Source: Polaribacter marinaquae
GTDB taxonomy: Bacteria > Bacteroidota > Bacteroidia > Flavobacteriales > Flavobacteriaceae
NCBI RefSeq assembly: GCF_038019025.1
Contig: NZ_CP150496.1
Span: forward strand, 2,992,001 to 3,056,000
Length of the DNA: 64,000 nucleotides
Reading direction: 5' to 3'
Shown piece after piece: positions 28,651 to 39,702 of this stretch; position 1 is the stretch's first letter; each line of letters opens with the position of its first letter. Made by a program: the position numbers and the translations under genes. The notes beneath the pieces were generated by a model. The model did no database searches and was not told the origin of the DNA. It saw only the letters and a program-made list of their open reading frames with translations.

Positions 28651-29196
28651 ATGAGTAGAATAGGAAAAAATCCCGTTAGCATTTCACAAGGTGTAGATGT
28701 AAACATAAAAGACAACGTAATTACTGTAAAAGGGAAATTAGGAGAGTTAACTCAAACTATTTCTGAAGGAATTACAGTAAGTATTGAAGATGGAGTTATC
28801 ACGTTAGATAGAGCGTCGGAAAGCAAAGACCATAAAGCACAACATGGTTTAATGAGAGCTTTAATCAATAACATGGTTGAAGGTGTAAGTAAAGGTTGGA
28901 CTAAAGAATTAGAGCTTGTAGGAGTAGGTTATAGAGCTTCAAATCAAGGTCAGAAATTAGACTTAGCTTTAGGTTTCTCTCATAATATTGTTTTAGAATT
29001 AGCTCCAGAAGTGAAAGTAGAAACAGTATCAGAGAAAGGGAAAAACCCAATCATTAAATTAACTTCTTTTGACAAACAGTTAGTTGGTCAAATAGCTGCA
29101 AAGATTCGTTCTTTTAGAGCTCCGGAGCCATATAAGGGTAAAGGTGTTAAGTTTGTTGGTGAATTATTAAGAAGAAAAGCAGGTAAATCTGCATAA
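28651..29196 (+). CDS. rplF: 50S ribosomal protein uL6
   Basis: A 181-residue uL6 with SRIGKNPVSISQGVDVNI, ELVGVGYRASNQGQKLDLALG and the C-terminal signature PEPYKGKGVKFVGELLRRKAGK. It sits near the sarcin-ricin loop. Spacing to rpsH is ten bases. Confidence 0.98.
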   Translation: MSRIGKNPVSISQGVDVNIKDNVITVKGKLGELTQTISEGITVSIEDGVITLDRASESKDHKAQHGLMRALINNMVEGVSKGWTKELELVGVGYRASNQGQKLDLALGFSHNIVLELAPEVKVETVSEKGKNPIIKLTSFDKQLVGQIAAKIRSFRAPEPYKGKGVKFVGELLRRKAGKSA

Positions 29197-29208
29197 TAAT
29201 ATAGCAAT

Positions 29209-29559
29209 ATGGCATTATCAAAGCTAGAAAGAAGAGCTAGAATAAAGCGTAGAATTAGAAAAATTATTTCTGGTACTGCTACAAAACCAAGATTATCGGT
29301 TTATAGAAGTAACAAAGAAATTTACGCTCAAATAGTAGACGATGTAAACGGAGTGACTTTAGCTGCTGTTTCATCTAGAGATAAAGATATTAAAGCAAGT
29401 TCTAAAATTGAAGCAGCTACTTCGGTAGGTAAAGCAATTGCAGAAAAAGCTACTAAAGCAGGATTAGAAAATGTTGCTTTTGATAGAAATGGTTATTTAT
29501 ACCATGGTAGAGTTAAAGTATTAGCAGAAGCTGCAAGAGAAGCTGGTTTAAAATTTTAA
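29209..29559 (+). CDS. rplR: 50S ribosomal protein uL18
   Basis: A 116-residue uL18 with [22 protein letters not shown] (family start, here paraphrased by [19 protein letters not shown]), [13 protein letters not shown] and [20 protein letters not shown]. It binds 5S rRNA in the central protuberance with uL5. It precedes rpsE by six bases. Confidence 0.97.
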   Translation: MALSKLERRARIKRRIRKIISGTATKPRLSVYRSNKEIYAQIVDDVNGVTLAAVSSRDKDIKASSKIEAATSVGKAIAEKATKAGLENVAFDRNGYLYHGRVKVLAEAAREAGLKF

Positions 29560-29565
29560 GAAAAT

Positions 29566-30087
29566 ATGCAAGGTTATAAAAACGTAGAAAGAGTTAAACC
29601 TAGTGGGTTAGAACTTGTAGATAAATTAGTAGGTGTACAACGTGTTACTAAAGTTACAAAAGGTGGTAGAGCATTTGGTTTCTCTGCAATTGTTGTTGTA
29701 GGTGATGGTAATGGTGTTGTAGGACATGGTTTAGGTAAATCTAAAGATGTTTCTTCTGCAATTGCAAAAGCAGTAGAAGATGCAAAGAAAAACTTAGTTA
29801 GAATTCCTATTTTAGATGGTACTTTACCTCATGAACAAAAAGGTAAATTTGGTGGAGCAAAGATTTTTATCAAGCCTGCATCTCCTGGTACAGGGGTTAT
29901 TGCTGGTGGTGCTGTACGTATCGTATTAGAATCTGTTGGTGTACATGATGTATTATCAAAGTCTCAAGGATCATCTAATCCTCACAATGCTGTGAAAGCT
30001 ACTTTTGATGCATTATTACAATTAAGAAGTGCATCTTCTATTGCTAAGCAAAGAGGTATATCTATAGAAAAAGTATTTAACGGATAA
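29566..30087 (+). CDS. rpsE: 30S ribosomal protein uS5
   Basis: A 173-residue uS5 with the N-terminal double-stranded-RNA-binding fold ([40 protein letters not shown]) and the C-terminal S5-like domain ([21 protein letters not shown]). It acts in decoding fidelity and mRNA unwinding. Length is typical. Confidence 0.98.
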   Translation: MQGYKNVERVKPSGLELVDKLVGVQRVTKVTKGGRAFGFSAIVVVGDGNGVVGHGLGKSKDVSSAIAKAVEDAKKNLVRIPILDGTLPHEQKGKFGGAKIFIKPASPGTGVIAGGAVRIVLESVGVHDVLSKSQGSSNPHNAVKATFDALLQLRSASSIAKQRGISIEKVFNG

Positions 30088-30098
30088 ATCTAAGAACG

Positions 30099-30281
30099 AT
30101 GGCAAGAATTAAAGTTACACAAGTAAAAAGTCAAATCGGACGTCTTCAAAGTCAAAAAAGAACTTTAGAGGCTTTAGGTTTACGTAAAATGAACCAAACT
30201 GTAGAACATGAGGCAACTCCTACAATTATTGGTATGGTAAATACAGTTAAACACTTAGTTTCTTTTGAAGAAATTAAATAA
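30099..30281 (+). CDS. rpmD: 50S ribosomal protein uL30
   Basis: A 60-residue uL30 with ARIKVTQVKSQIGRLQSQK, LEALGLRKMNQTVEHEATP and GMVNTVKHLV, all usual for the bacterial short form. It lies between rpsE and rplO in standard order. Confidence 0.96.
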   Translation: MARIKVTQVKSQIGRLQSQKRTLEALGLRKMNQTVEHEATPTIIGMVNTVKHLVSFEEIK

Positions 30282-30293
30282 GATTTATAAAAA

Positions 30294-30743
30294 ATGAGTT
30301 TACATAATTTAACACCTGCAGAGGGTTCCATTAAAAAAGGAAAAAGAATTGCAAGAGGTGAAGGTTCTGGAAAAGGTGGTACTGCTACAAGAGGTCACAA
30401 CGGACAGAAATCTCGTTCTGGTTATTCTAAAAAGATAGGTTTTGAAGGTGGTCAAATGCCTCTTCAAAGACGTGTACCTAAATTTGGTTTCACAAATATT
30501 AACCGTAAGGAGTATCAAGGAATCAATTTAGATAAATTACAATCTTTAGTTGATAGTGGAAAAATAACAGATACAGTAAATTTAGATATTCTAATTGCTA
30601 ACAGATTGGCTGGTAAAAACGACCTAGTTAAAATTTTAGGAAACGGAGAGTTAAAAGCTAAATTAAATATAACTGTACATAAATTTACAGCATCAGCAAA
30701 AGCAGCTATTGAAGCAGCTGGAGGAGAAGCTGTTGCTTTATAA
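30294..30743 (+). CDS. rplO: 50S ribosomal protein uL15
   Basis: A 149-residue uL15 with HNLTPAEGSIKKGKRIARGE, the Gly-rich extension GSGKGGTATRGHNGQKSRSG and FEGGQMPLQRRVPKFGF. It is a late-assembly protein with an extended tail. It ends ten bases before secY. Confidence 0.98.
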   Translation: MSLHNLTPAEGSIKKGKRIARGEGSGKGGTATRGHNGQKSRSGYSKKIGFEGGQMPLQRRVPKFGFTNINRKEYQGINLDKLQSLVDSGKITDTVNLDILIANRLAGKNDLVKILGNGELKAKLNITVHKFTASAKAAIEAAGGEAVAL

Positions 30744-30753
30744 GAACACGTAA

Positions 30754-32079
30754 ATGATGAATTTTATTAATACGCTAAAGGATATTTTCAAAATTGAAGA
30801 ATTAAAAAACAAAATTCTTCTTACTATCGGTTTAATTGCTGTGTATCGTTTTATGGCTGCTGTACCATTACCTGGTATAGATCCATTACAGTTATCAGCT
30901 TTAAAAGAAAGTACTTCTGGAGGTCTTTTAGGATTATTGAATGCATTTACAGGTGGGGCATTTGCTAGGGCGTCAGTAATGGCTCTTGGTATAATGCCAT
31001 ACATTTCTGCTTCTATTGTAGTTCAGTTAATGGGAATTGCTGTTCCTTATTTACAAAAACTACAAAAAGATGGGGAAAGTGGTAGAAAAAAAATTACACA
31101 AATTACAAGATGGTTAACAATAGTTATTACGTTAGTACAAGCACCAACGTATATTACTGCTATTAAGACTCAATTTAACTTACCACCAGAAGCTTTTTTA
31201 GTTAGTGGTTTAACTTTTTGGGTATCATCAATCATAATCTTAACTGCAGGTACAATTTTTGCTATGTGGTTAGGTGAGCGTATTACTGATAAAGGTATAG
31301 GTAATGGTATTTCATTATTAATTACTGTTGGTATTATTGCTAATTTCCCAGCTGCTTTTTTACAAGAGTTTGTTTCTAAAACAGAAAATGCAGGTGCAGG
31401 TGGTTTAATGATGATTTTAATTGAAATTATCGTTTGGTTTGTAGTGATTTTATTAACTGTTTTATTAGTTACAGCTGTTAGAAAAATTGCTGTACAATAT
31501 GCAAGAAGAACAGTTGCAGGTAATGTACAAAATGTTGCAGGTTCAAGAGATTACATTCCTTTGAAATTAAATGCAGCAGGTGTAATGCCAATTATTTTTG
31601 CTCAAGCAATTATGTTTTTGCCTTTAGCTTTAGGTCAAAGATTTCCAGCTTTAGTTGGTTTAACAGATCCTAATGGTTGGCAGTACAATGTTATATTTGC
31701 TTTACTAATTATAATTTTTAGTTATTTTTATACTGCAATTACAATTCCTACCAATAAAATGGCTGAGGATTTGAAGAGAAGTGGTGGTTTTATTCCTGGT
31801 ATTAGACCTGGAAAAGATACTGCGGATAGATTAGATAGTGTATTATCTAGAATAACTTTCCCTGGATCGTTATTTTTAGCTGCATTGTCTATATTACCTG
31901 CAATTGTAGTTCAGTTTGGAGTACAACAGGGATGGGCAATGTTTTACGGTGGTACATCATTAATCATTATGGTAGGTGTAGCAATTGATACAATGCAACA
32001 AATTAACTCGTATTTATTAAATAATCATTATGATGGTTTAATGAAAACAGGAAACAGCAATAGAAAATCAAATAAATAG
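30754..32079 (+). CDS. secY: Preprotein translocase subunit SecY
   Basis: This 441-residue channel subunit of the Sec translocon has about ten membrane helices. The N-terminal helix region with [15 protein letters not shown], the plug-proximal segment and [14 protein letters not shown] are typical, as is the TM-rich C-terminal half with [11 protein letters not shown]. Two ATG codons stand in tandem; the second (30757) would shorten the protein by one residue. It ends one base before infA. adk and map, frequent between secY and infA elsewhere, are absent. Confidence 0.98.
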   Translation: MMNFINTLKDIFKIEELKNKILLTIGLIAVYRFMAAVPLPGIDPLQLSALKESTSGGLLGLLNAFTGGAFARASVMALGIMPYISASIVVQLMGIAVPYLQKLQKDGESGRKKITQITRWLTIVITLVQAPTYITAIKTQFNLPPEAFLVSGLTFWVSSIIILTAGTIFAMWLGERITDKGIGNGISLLITVGIIANFPAAFLQEFVSKTENAGAGGLMMILIEIIVWFVVILLTVLLVTAVRKIAVQYARRTVAGNVQNVAGSRDYIPLKLNAAGVMPIIFAQAIMFLPLALGQRFPALVGLTDPNGWQYNVIFALLIIIFSYFYTAITIPTNKMAEDLKRSGGFIPGIRPGKDTADRLDSVLSRITFPGSLFLAALSILPAIVVQFGVQQGWAMFYGGTSLIIMVGVAIDTMQQINSYLLNNHYDGLMKTGNSNRKSNK

Positions 32080-32080
32080 T

Positions 32081-32296
32081 ATGGCTAAACAATCAGCAAT
32101 TCAACAAGACGGAACAATCACAGAAGCATTATCAAATGCTATGTTTCGTGTAGAATTAGAAAACGGACATATTGTAACGGCTCACATTTCTGGTAAAATG
32201 CGTATGCATTATATCAAGCTTTTACCTGGAGACAAGGTAAAGTTAGAGATGAGTCCGTATGATTTATCAAAAGCAAGAATTACTTACAGATACTAA
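32081..32296 (+). CDS. infA: Translation initiation factor IF-1
   Basis: A 71-residue S1-like OB fold with [20 protein letters not shown], here starting [10 protein letters not shown], and [19 protein letters not shown] and [10 protein letters not shown]. It blocks the A site during initiation. It follows secY after one base and precedes the short rpmJ gene by 15 bases. Confidence 0.98.
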   Translation: MAKQSAIQQDGTITEALSNAMFRVELENGHIVTAHISGKMRMHYIKLLPGDKVKLEMSPYDLSKARITYRY

Positions 32297-32311
32297 AAAA
32301 AAACTAAACAG

Positions 32312-32428
32312 ATGAAAGTTAGAGCATCAGTTAAAAAAAGAAGTGCCGACTGCAAAATAGTGCGCAGAAAAGGTAGATTATACGTAATTAATAAACAAAA
32401 TCCTAGATTTAAACAAAGACAAGGGTAA
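32312..32428 (+). CDS. rpmJ: 50S ribosomal protein bL36, zinc-independent type
   Basis: A 38-residue gene found by translating the gap between infA and rps[21 protein letters not shown], then [18 protein letters not shown]. The zinc-form ligands are lost: Ser at 11, Asn at 27 and Phe/Arg at 32-33, with only Cys 14 kept. Its TAATG junction overlaps rpsM by one base. It is too short for most ORF-length cut-offs but is clearly real from sequence and place. Confidence 0.97.
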   Translation: MKVRASVKKRSADCKIVRRKGRLYVINKQNPRFKQRQG

Positions 32429-32793
32429 TGGCAAGAATAGCAGGTATTGATATTCCAAAGAATAAAAGAGGGGTTATTGCTTTAACTTACATCTTTGGTA
32501 TTGGAAGCAGCAGAGCTAAAAAAGTTTTAGCAGAAGCTAAGGTAGACGAGAGTATTAAAGTTCAAGATTGGACTGATGATCAAATCGCTGCAATTAGAGA
32601 GCAAGTTGGATCTTTCACAATTGAAGGAGAATTAAGATCTGAAGTTCAGATAAACATCAAACGTTTGATGGATATTGGATGTCAGAGAGGAATTCGTCAT
32701 AGACTTGGTCTTCCTTTAAGAGGACAAAGAACTAAAAACAATTCTCGTACAAGAAAAGGTAAGAGAAAAACTGTAGCTAACAAGAAAAAGTAA
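32428..32793 (+). CDS. rpsM: 30S ribosomal protein uS13
   Basis: A 121-residue uS13 with [31 protein letters not shown] and the C-terminal [17 protein letters not shown] that touches the P-site tRNA. It begins the alpha segment and is coupled to rpmJ by a one-base overlap. A 79-base spacer with a hairpin follows before rpsK. Confidence 0.98.
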   Translation: MARIAGIDIPKNKRGVIALTYIFGIGSSRAKKVLAEAKVDESIKVQDWTDDQIAAIREQVGSFTIEGELRSEVQINIKRLMDIGCQRGIRHRLGLPLRGQRTKNNSRTRKGKRKTVANKKK

Positions 32794-32872
32794 GTTAGAC
32801 AAGTAACATAAGATCTATCAATTGGTTTTACCAATTATTAATAGAAAACTAAGTTACTAAAACTAAATAATT
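32794..32872 (+). promoter_or_regulatory. Spacer with hairpin between rpsM and rpsK
   Basis: This 79-base gap is unusually long for the operon. It contains a perfect AATTGGT-TTT-ACCAATT hairpin (32820-32836) and an outer complementarity AGTAAC/GTTACT (32802-32807 and 32853-32858) that would enclose it. No T-run follows, so it is not a terminator. A regulatory role is inference. Confidence 0.35.
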
Positions 32873-33256
32873 ATGGCAAAAGCAAGTTCAAAAAAACGTA
32901 AAGTAATAATTGAAGCAATAGGAGAAGCTCATGTAACAGCATCTTTTAATAACATCATTATTTCTTTAACTAATAAAAAAGGAGATGTAATTTCATGGTC
33001 ATCTGCAGGTAAAATGGGTTTTAGAGGTTCTAAAAAGAATACTCCTTACGCAGCTCAATTAGCAGCAGAAGATTGTGCAAACGTTGCAAAAGAAGCAGGT
33101 TTACGTAAAGTAAAAGTTTATGTAAAAGGACCAGGAAATGGTAGAGAATCTGCAATTAGATCTATTCATAATGCAGGTATCGAAGTAACAGAAATTATCG
33201 ATGTTACTCCAATTCCTCATAATGGTTGTCGTCCTCCTAAGAGAAGAAGAGTATAA
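32873..33256 (+). CDS. rpsK: 30S ribosomal protein uS11
   Basis: A 127-residue uS11 with [40 protein letters not shown] and the C-terminal [18 protein letters not shown]. It forms part of the platform near the E-site mRNA. It lies between two structured spacers, unlike the tightly packed genes upstream. Confidence 0.98.
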   Translation: MAKASSKKRKVIIEAIGEAHVTASFNNIIISLTNKKGDVISWSSAGKMGFRGSKKNTPYAAQLAAEDCANVAKEAGLRKVKVYVKGPGNGRESAIRSIHNAGIEVTEIIDVTPIPHNGCRPPKRRRV

Positions 33257-33272
33257 TTAAATATTTTAACTT

Positions 33273-33322
33273 GATAGGAACAAGATTATCGAAGGAGTAA
33301 GCCTTAATTCATAATCCCTATC
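33273..33322 (+). promoter_or_regulatory. Nested stem-loop leader before rpsD, candidate S4 target
   Basis: Three stacked pairings can be read directly: GATAGG/CCTATC (33273-33278 and 33317-33322), GATTAT/ATAATC (33284-33289 and 33311-33316) and AAGG/CCTT (33292-33295 and 33302-33305) around the loop AGTAAG. The two 3' arms are contiguous, and the 5' side has an AACAA bulge. The element ends 15 bases before the rpsD ATG, a place that fits autoregulation by S4. Predicted S4 leaders have been proposed in Bacteroidota; I cannot test for a match. Confidence 0.55.
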
Positions 33323-33337
33323 TATAACACAAATGAA

Positions 33338-33943
33338 ATGGCAAGATATACAGGACCAAAAACAAAAATAGCCCGTAAATTCGGTGAAGCTATTTTTGGA
33401 GAAGATAAAAACTTCGAAAAAAGAAATTACCCTCCAGGACAGCATGGTAATGCAAGAAGAAGAGGAAAAAAATCTGAATATGCTACTCAATTAATGGAGA
33501 AGCAAAAAGCTAAATATACTTACGGTATTTTAGAACGTCAATTCAGAAACTTATTTAAAGATGCTTCTGCTTCACAAGGTATTACAGGTGAGATTTTATT
33601 ACAATTATGTGAGTCTCGATTAGATAATGTTGTTTACAGAATGGGTGTTTCTAAATCAAGAAGTGGTGCACGTCAATTAGTTTCTCACAGACATATTACT
33701 GTTAATGGAGAATTAGTAAACGTACCATCTTACAGATTAAAAGAAGGAGATGTAGTTGCTGTTAGAGAAAAGTCTAAATCTTTACAAGCTATTGATGATG
33801 CTTTAGCATCTAACAATAATGTTTATGAATGGTTAACTTGGAATTCTGATAAAAAAGAAGGAACTTTTGTTAAAGTACCAGCAAGATTACAAATTCCAGA
33901 AAACATTAAAGAGCAGTTAATCGTAGAATTATATTCTAAGTAA
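33338..33943 (+). CDS. rpsD: 30S ribosomal protein uS4
   Basis: A 201-residue uS4 with [39 protein letters not shown] and the S4 RNA-binding domain [34 protein letters not shown]. It nucleates 30S assembly and, in many bacteria, represses its own operon by binding a leader. The structured element just upstream makes that likely here. The short zinc-free N-terminus is of the flavobacterial type. Confidence 0.98.
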   Translation: MARYTGPKTKIARKFGEAIFGEDKNFEKRNYPPGQHGNARRRGKKSEYATQLMEKQKAKYTYGILERQFRNLFKDASASQGITGEILLQLCESRLDNVVYRMGVSKSRSGARQLVSHRHITVNGELVNVPSYRLKEGDVVAVREKSKSLQAIDDALASNNNVYEWLTWNSDKKEGTFVKVPARLQIPENIKEQLIVELYSK

Positions 33944-34038
33944 TAAATTAATCATATTGGTATTTAGCCAAAGGATTTATAAGTATTTCTTCACACTCAT
34001 ATTTCGCGCAACTAAATAACAATTAAAACGAAGAAAAA

Positions 34039-35031
34039 ATGGCAATTTTAAATTTTCAAAAACCAGATAAGGTTATAATGATAGAATCTACAGATTTCTC
34101 TGGAAGATTCGAATTTAGACCTTTAGAACCAGGTTTTGGTTTAACAATAGGAAACGCTTTAAGAAGAGTACTTTTATCTTCTTTAGAAGGTTTTGCAATC
34201 ACATCTTTAAGAGTTGATGGTGTAGAACATGAATTTTCTACTGTATCTGGTGTTGTAGAAGATGTAACTGAAATTATCTTAAACTTAAAGCAAGTTCGTT
34301 TTAAGAAACAAATAGACGAAACAGATAGAGAAACTGTATCTGTTTCTATTTCAGGTCAAGAGCAGTTTACTGCTGGAGATTTACAGAAATTTATATCGGG
34401 ATTCCAAGTATTGAATCCAGATTTAGTTATTTGTAACATGGATAAATCTGTTAAATTAAATGCAGAAATTACAATAGAAAAAGGTAGAGGGTTTGTACCT
34501 GCAGAAGAAAATAAAAAAGCTTCAGCACCAATAGGTACAATCTTTACAGATTCTATTTACACACCAATTAAGAATGTAAAGTACGCAATCGAAAATTACC
34601 GTGTAGAACAAAAAACGGATTACGAGAAATTAGTTTTCGATATTGATACTGATGGATCTATAAATCCTAAAGACGCTTTAACAGAAGCTGCTAAGATTTT
34701 AATTCACCACTTTATGTTATTCTCTGATGAGCGTATCACTTTAGAGGCAGATGAAATTGCACAGACAGAAACATATGATGAAGAATCATTACATATGCGT
34801 CAGTTATTAAAAACTAGATTAATTGATATGGACTTATCAGTAAGAGCATTAAATTGTTTAAAAGCTGCAGAAGTTGATACATTAGGCGATTTAGTTTCTT
34901 TTAACAAAAGTGATTTAATGAAGTTTAGAAACTTTGGTAAAAAGTCTTTAACAGAACTAGAAGAATTAGTTATTGTTAAAGGTTTAAGTTTCGGAATGGA
35001 TTTAAGCAAATACAAATTAGATAGAGATTAA
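34039..35031 (+). CDS. rpoA: DNA-directed RNA polymerase subunit alpha
   Basis: This 330-residue protein has the N-terminal assembly domain ([37 protein letters not shown]) and the C-terminal DNA/activator-binding domain with helix-hairpin-helix ([20 protein letters not shown]). Its dimer nucleates the polymerase. It is separated from rpsD by 95 bases, which hold the complementary pair TATTTAG/CTAAATA (33961-33967 and 34012-34018), and from rplQ by 57 bases. Confidence 0.98.
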   Translation: MAILNFQKPDKVIMIESTDFSGRFEFRPLEPGFGLTIGNALRRVLLSSLEGFAITSLRVDGVEHEFSTVSGVVEDVTEIILNLKQVRFKKQIDETDRETVSVSISGQEQFTAGDLQKFISGFQVLNPDLVICNMDKSVKLNAEITIEKGRGFVPAEENKKASAPIGTIFTDSIYTPIKNVKYAIENYRVEQKTDYEKLVFDIDTDGSINPKDALTEAAKILIHHFMLFSDERITLEADEIAQTETYDEESLHMRQLLKTRLIDMDLSVRALNCLKAAEVDTLGDLVSFNKSDLMKFRNFGKKSLTELEELVIVKGLSFGMDLSKYKLDRD

Positions 35032-35088
35032 TTTTCATATTTTGCTCCTCAAAGAGAGTTGATGCAAGATGAATAATAAAACAAGGTC

Positions 35089-35562
35089 ATGAGACACGGA
35101 AAAAAACACAATCATTTAGGAAGAACAACTTCGCATAGAAAAGCGATGTTAGCTAATATGACTTGTTCTTTAATAGAACATAAGCGTATTAACACAACAG
35201 TGGCTAAAGCAAAAGCATTAAGAGTTTTTGTTGAACCATTAGTAACAAAGTCTAAAACTGATACTACTCACAATAGACGTATTGTTTTTTCTTACTTACG
35301 TGATAAATTTGCTGTTACAGAATTATTTAAAGAAATTTCTGTAAAAGTAGGAGATAGACCAGGTGGTTACCTTCGTATTATCAAATTAGGAAATCGTCAA
35401 GGAGATAACGCTCCTATGGCAATGGTAGAGTTTGTTGATTACAACGAAATCTATAACCCTAATGGTAAAAAAGCGAAAAAATCTACAAGAAGAGGAAGAG
35501 GAAAAAAATCTGAATCTGCTCAAGTAGAAGGTACTGCAACAGAAGCAAAATCTGAAGAATAA
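35089..35562 (+). CDS. rplQ: 50S ribosomal protein bL17
   Basis: A 157-residue bL17 with [38 protein letters not shown] and [15 protein letters not shown]. The core ends near residue 125; the remainder is a low-complexity Lys/Ser/Glu tail ([19 protein letters not shown]), which makes it longer than the roughly 120 residues common elsewhere. It is the last gene of the ribosomal cluster, followed by a strong terminator. Confidence 0.97.
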   Translation: MRHGKKHNHLGRTTSHRKAMLANMTCSLIEHKRINTTVAKAKALRVFVEPLVTKSKTDTTHNRRIVFSYLRDKFAVTELFKEISVKVGDRPGGYLRIIKLGNRQGDNAPMAMVEFVDYNEIYNPNGKKAKKSTRRGRGKKSESAQVEGTATEAKSEE

Positions 35563-35587
35563 AAAATGAAAATTTTTTAATTTATAT

Positions 35588-35622
35588 AAAAGGGATAAAC
35601 GTTTACGTTTATCCCTTTTTTT
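35588..35622 (+). terminator. Intrinsic terminator of the ribosomal supercluster
   Basis: A 14-bp perfect stem AAAAGGGATAAACG / CGTTTATCCCTTTT (35588-35601 and 35606-35619) with loop TTTA runs into a T-tract. It lies 25 bp past the rplQ stop. Confidence 0.9.
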
Positions 35623-35659
35623 ATATTTTTACAACAACAACAAACACAATTATATATTA

Positions 35660-36766
35660 ATGAAATATCAAACAAGAAAAAAAGCACTAGTTTTATTAGC
35701 TGATGGAACTATCTTTTATGGAAAATCTGTAGGTATAGAAGGAACTTCAACAGGAGAAATTTGTTTTAATACAGGTATGACAGGTTATCAAGAAATTTTT
35801 ACAGATCCATCTTATTTTGGTCAAATAATGGTTACTGCAAATGCTCATATTGGTAATTATGGAGTAAATGATGATGAAGTAGAATCTGATGGAATTAAAA
35901 TATCTGGTTTAATATGTAGAAATTTTAGTTTTACTCACTCTAGAGTAGATTCTAACGGTAATTTAAAAGATTGGTTCGAAAAGCATAATATTGTTGCAAT
36001 TTCTGATGTTGATACTAGAGCTTTAGTAGCTTATATTAGAGACAATGGTGCTATGAACGCAATCATATCTACAGAAATAGATAACATCGAAGAACTAAAA
36101 AAACAACTTGCATCTGTACCAAGTATGGAAGGATTAGAGTTAGCTTCTAAAGTTTCTACAAAAGAACCATATTTTGTAGGTGATGAAAATGCTTTAATTA
36201 AAATATCGGCATTAGATATTGGTATTAAGAAAAATATTTTAAGAAATTTAGCTAAAAGAGGTGCTTATATTAAAGTATTTCCTTACGATTCTAAGTTCTC
36301 AGAATTAGAATCATTTAATCCTGATGGGTATTTCATTTCTAACGGACCAGGAGATCCAGAGCCTTTAATAAATGCACAAGAAGTTGCTAAAGAAATTATA
36401 AAACGAGATTTACCTTTATTCGGTATTTGTTTAGGTCATCAAGTTATTGCATTGGCAAATGGTATTTCTACATATAAAATGCATAATGGTCATAGAGGTA
36501 TTAACCATCCTGTTAAAAATATTGCAACTGGTAAAGGTGAAATTACTTCTCAAAACCATGGTTTTGCAATCAATAAAGAAGAAACTGAAAGTAATAAAGA
36601 TATTGAAATAACACATGTTCATTTAAATGATCATACGGTTGCTGGTATCAAAATGAAAAATAAACCTGTCTTTTCTGTACAATATCATCCAGAGGCTAGT
36701 CCAGGACCTAATGATTCAGAATATTTATTCGACCAGTTTATAGAAACTATAAAAAGCAATTCATAA
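35660..36766 (+). CDS. carA: Carbamoyl-phosphate synthase small subunit
   Basis: This 368-residue glutaminase subunit supplies ammonia to CarB for carbamoyl phosphate, used in arginine and pyrimidine synthesis. The N-terminal CarA domain has TGEICFNTGMTGYQEIFTDP; the class I amidotransferase domain has the nucleophile Cys in LFGICLGHQVIALANG and the His/Glu pair in VQYHPEASPGP. carB is not adjacent. It lies between the ribosomal terminator and eno. Confidence 0.96.
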   Translation: MKYQTRKKALVLLADGTIFYGKSVGIEGTSTGEICFNTGMTGYQEIFTDPSYFGQIMVTANAHIGNYGVNDDEVESDGIKISGLICRNFSFTHSRVDSNGNLKDWFEKHNIVAISDVDTRALVAYIRDNGAMNAIISTEIDNIEELKKQLASVPSMEGLELASKVSTKEPYFVGDENALIKISALDIGIKKNILRNLAKRGAYIKVFPYDSKFSELESFNPDGYFISNGPGDPEPLINAQEVAKEIIKRDLPLFGICLGHQVIALANGISTYKMHNGHRGINHPVKNIATGKGEITSQNHGFAINKEETESNKDIEITHVHLNDHTVAGIKMKNKPVFSVQYHPEASPGPNDSEYLFDQFIETIKSNS

Positions 36767-36879
36767 ACTTAATTGTTAATCTATAAATATTGAAATCGTT
36801 TTCGTAAGAATCCGTTTAAACTCAAATAAATGAGTATCATATTTTGTAAATTAGCAATATAGAATAGTAAATTAATTAA

Positions 36880-38178
<1,299 letters not shown>

Positions 38179-38205
38179 TTTTTTAAGTTTTATAAACATT
38201 ACAAG

Positions 38206-38230
38206 CCTCGCATTTTATGCGAGGTTTTTT
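38206..38230 (+). terminator. Intrinsic terminator after eno
   Basis: CCTCGCAT (38206-38213) pairs with ATGCGAGG (38217-38224) across a TTT loop, followed by six T. It lies 27 bp beyond the eno stop. Confidence 0.9.
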
Positions 38231-38353
38231 CGTTTTTAAACTATAAGTTAATATTATTTTAAAATATTGAAAAACTATAAAAAAGTAATATAAATTATCT
38301 ATAAAATATGGTATCTTCGTGGAATTGAGAAAAACACAATAAAATCATTATAA

Positions 38354-39640
38354 ATGTCAGATATAGCTAAATTACAAATCGGAGAAGATTCATATGAATT
38401 TCCTCTTGTAAAAGGAACAGAAAATGAAGTAGCAATAGATATTAAATCGTTGCGTGGAGCTACCAATGGGGTTATTACAATAGATCCTGGATACAAGAAT
38501 ACAGGTTCTTGTGAAAGTGCTATTACTTTTTTAGATGGTGAAAAAGGAATCTTAAGATATAGAGGGTATTCTATTGAAGATTTAGCAGAAAAAGCAGACT
38601 TTTTAGAAGTTGCATATGCTTTAATTTTTGGTGAGTTACCAACAAAAGAACAATTAGAAAAATTTCATTCTGATATTAAATCTAAGTCTGTTGTAGATGA
38701 TGATGTTAAAAAAATATTAGATGCTTTTCCTAAGACAGCTCACCCAATGGGTATTTTGTCTTCTTTAACAAGTGCATTAACAGCTTTTAATCCTTCTTCA
38801 GTAAATGTAAATTCAGAAGAAGAAATGTACAATGCAATTGTAAAAATACTAGGTAAATTTCCTGTGTTAGTTGCTTGGACAATGCGTAAGAAAACAGGTT
38901 TACCTTTAAACTACGGATCTAAATCTTTAGGTTATGTTGAAAATATCATGAAAATGATGTTCGAAGAGCCAAATGAAGAATACGTAATCAATCCAATAAT
39001 TAAAGACGCAATAGATAAATTATTAATCTTACATGCCGATCATGAGCAAAACTGTTCTACTTCTACAGTAAGAATAGTAGGTTCTTCTCATGCAGGGTTA
39101 TTTGCTTCTTTATCTGCAGGAATTTCTGCACTTTGGGGACCATTACACGGTGGTGCTAATCAGGCTGTTTTAGAAATGTTAGAAGCTATTAAAGAAGATG
39201 GCGGAGATACAAAAAAATACATGGCTAAAGCAAAGGATAAAAACGATCCTTTCCGTTTAATGGGATTTGGTCATAGAGTTTATAAAAACTTTGATCCTAG
39301 AGCTACAATTATTAAAAAAGCAGCCGATGAAGTTTTAAAAGATTTAGGTATCGAAGATCCTATTTTAGATATTGCAAGAGGATTAGAGCAAGAAGCACTT
39401 AACGATCCTTACTTTGTAGATAGAAAATTATATCCTAATGTAGATTTCTACTCTGGTATTATTTATAGAGCAATGGGAATTCCTGTAGAGATGTTTACAG
39501 TAATGTTTGCTTTAGGTAGATTACCAGGTTGGATTGCACAATGGAAAGAAATGCGTTTAAACAAAGAGCCAATTGGTAGACCTCGTCAAATTTATACTGG
39601 CGAAAACTTAAGAGCTTTTACATCTATAGAAAATAGATAA
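38354..39640 (+). CDS. gltA: Citrate synthase
   Basis: A 428-residue hexameric-type (GltA) citrate synthase that condenses acetyl-CoA and oxaloacetate. The first part has the beta-rich N-terminal domain (KGILRYRGYSIEDLAEKADF); catalytic regions are LHADHEQNCSTSTVR, ALWGPLHGGANQAVLEML, MGFGHRVYKNFDPRA and the late Asp in NVDFYSGIIYRAMG. The preceding 123 bases are very AT-rich, with only a weak TATCTTCG promoter-like box. A terminator follows 16 bp downstream. Confidence 0.97.
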   Translation: MSDIAKLQIGEDSYEFPLVKGTENEVAIDIKSLRGATNGVITIDPGYKNTGSCESAITFLDGEKGILRYRGYSIEDLAEKADFLEVAYALIFGELPTKEQLEKFHSDIKSKSVVDDDVKKILDAFPKTAHPMGILSSLTSALTAFNPSSVNVNSEEEMYNAIVKILGKFPVLVAWTMRKKTGLPLNYGSKSLGYVENIMKMMFEEPNEEYVINPIIKDAIDKLLILHADHEQNCSTSTVRIVGSSHAGLFASLSAGISALWGPLHGGANQAVLEMLEAIKEDGGDTKKYMAKAKDKNDPFRLMGFGHRVYKNFDPRATIIKKAADEVLKDLGIEDPILDIARGLEQEALNDPYFVDRKLYPNVDFYSGIIYRAMGIPVEMFTVMFALGRLPGWIAQWKEMRLNKEPIGRPRQIYTGENLRAFTSIENR

Positions 39641-39656
39641 TAAAAACACTAACAAT

Positions 39657-39690
39657 AAAAAGCTTCATAATTATATGAAGCTTTTTTTTT
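39657..39690 (+). terminator. Intrinsic terminator after gltA
   Basis: AAAAAGCTTCATA pairs with TATGAAGCTTTTT (39657-39669 and 39674-39686, loop ATTA), then a T-run to 39690. It ends only 12 bases before the next start codon. Confidence 0.88.
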
Positions 39691-39702
39691 TACATTTTTT
39701 AT

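Noticed and set aside
33291..33297. GAAGGAG as a Shine-Dalgarno site for rpsD
   Set aside because: It is about 40 bases upstream of the ATG and buried in a stem; initiation spacing would be impossible.
36820..36835. ACTCA/TGAGT hairpin between carA and eno as a terminator
   Set aside because: Stem is only five pairs, with no T-run on either side.
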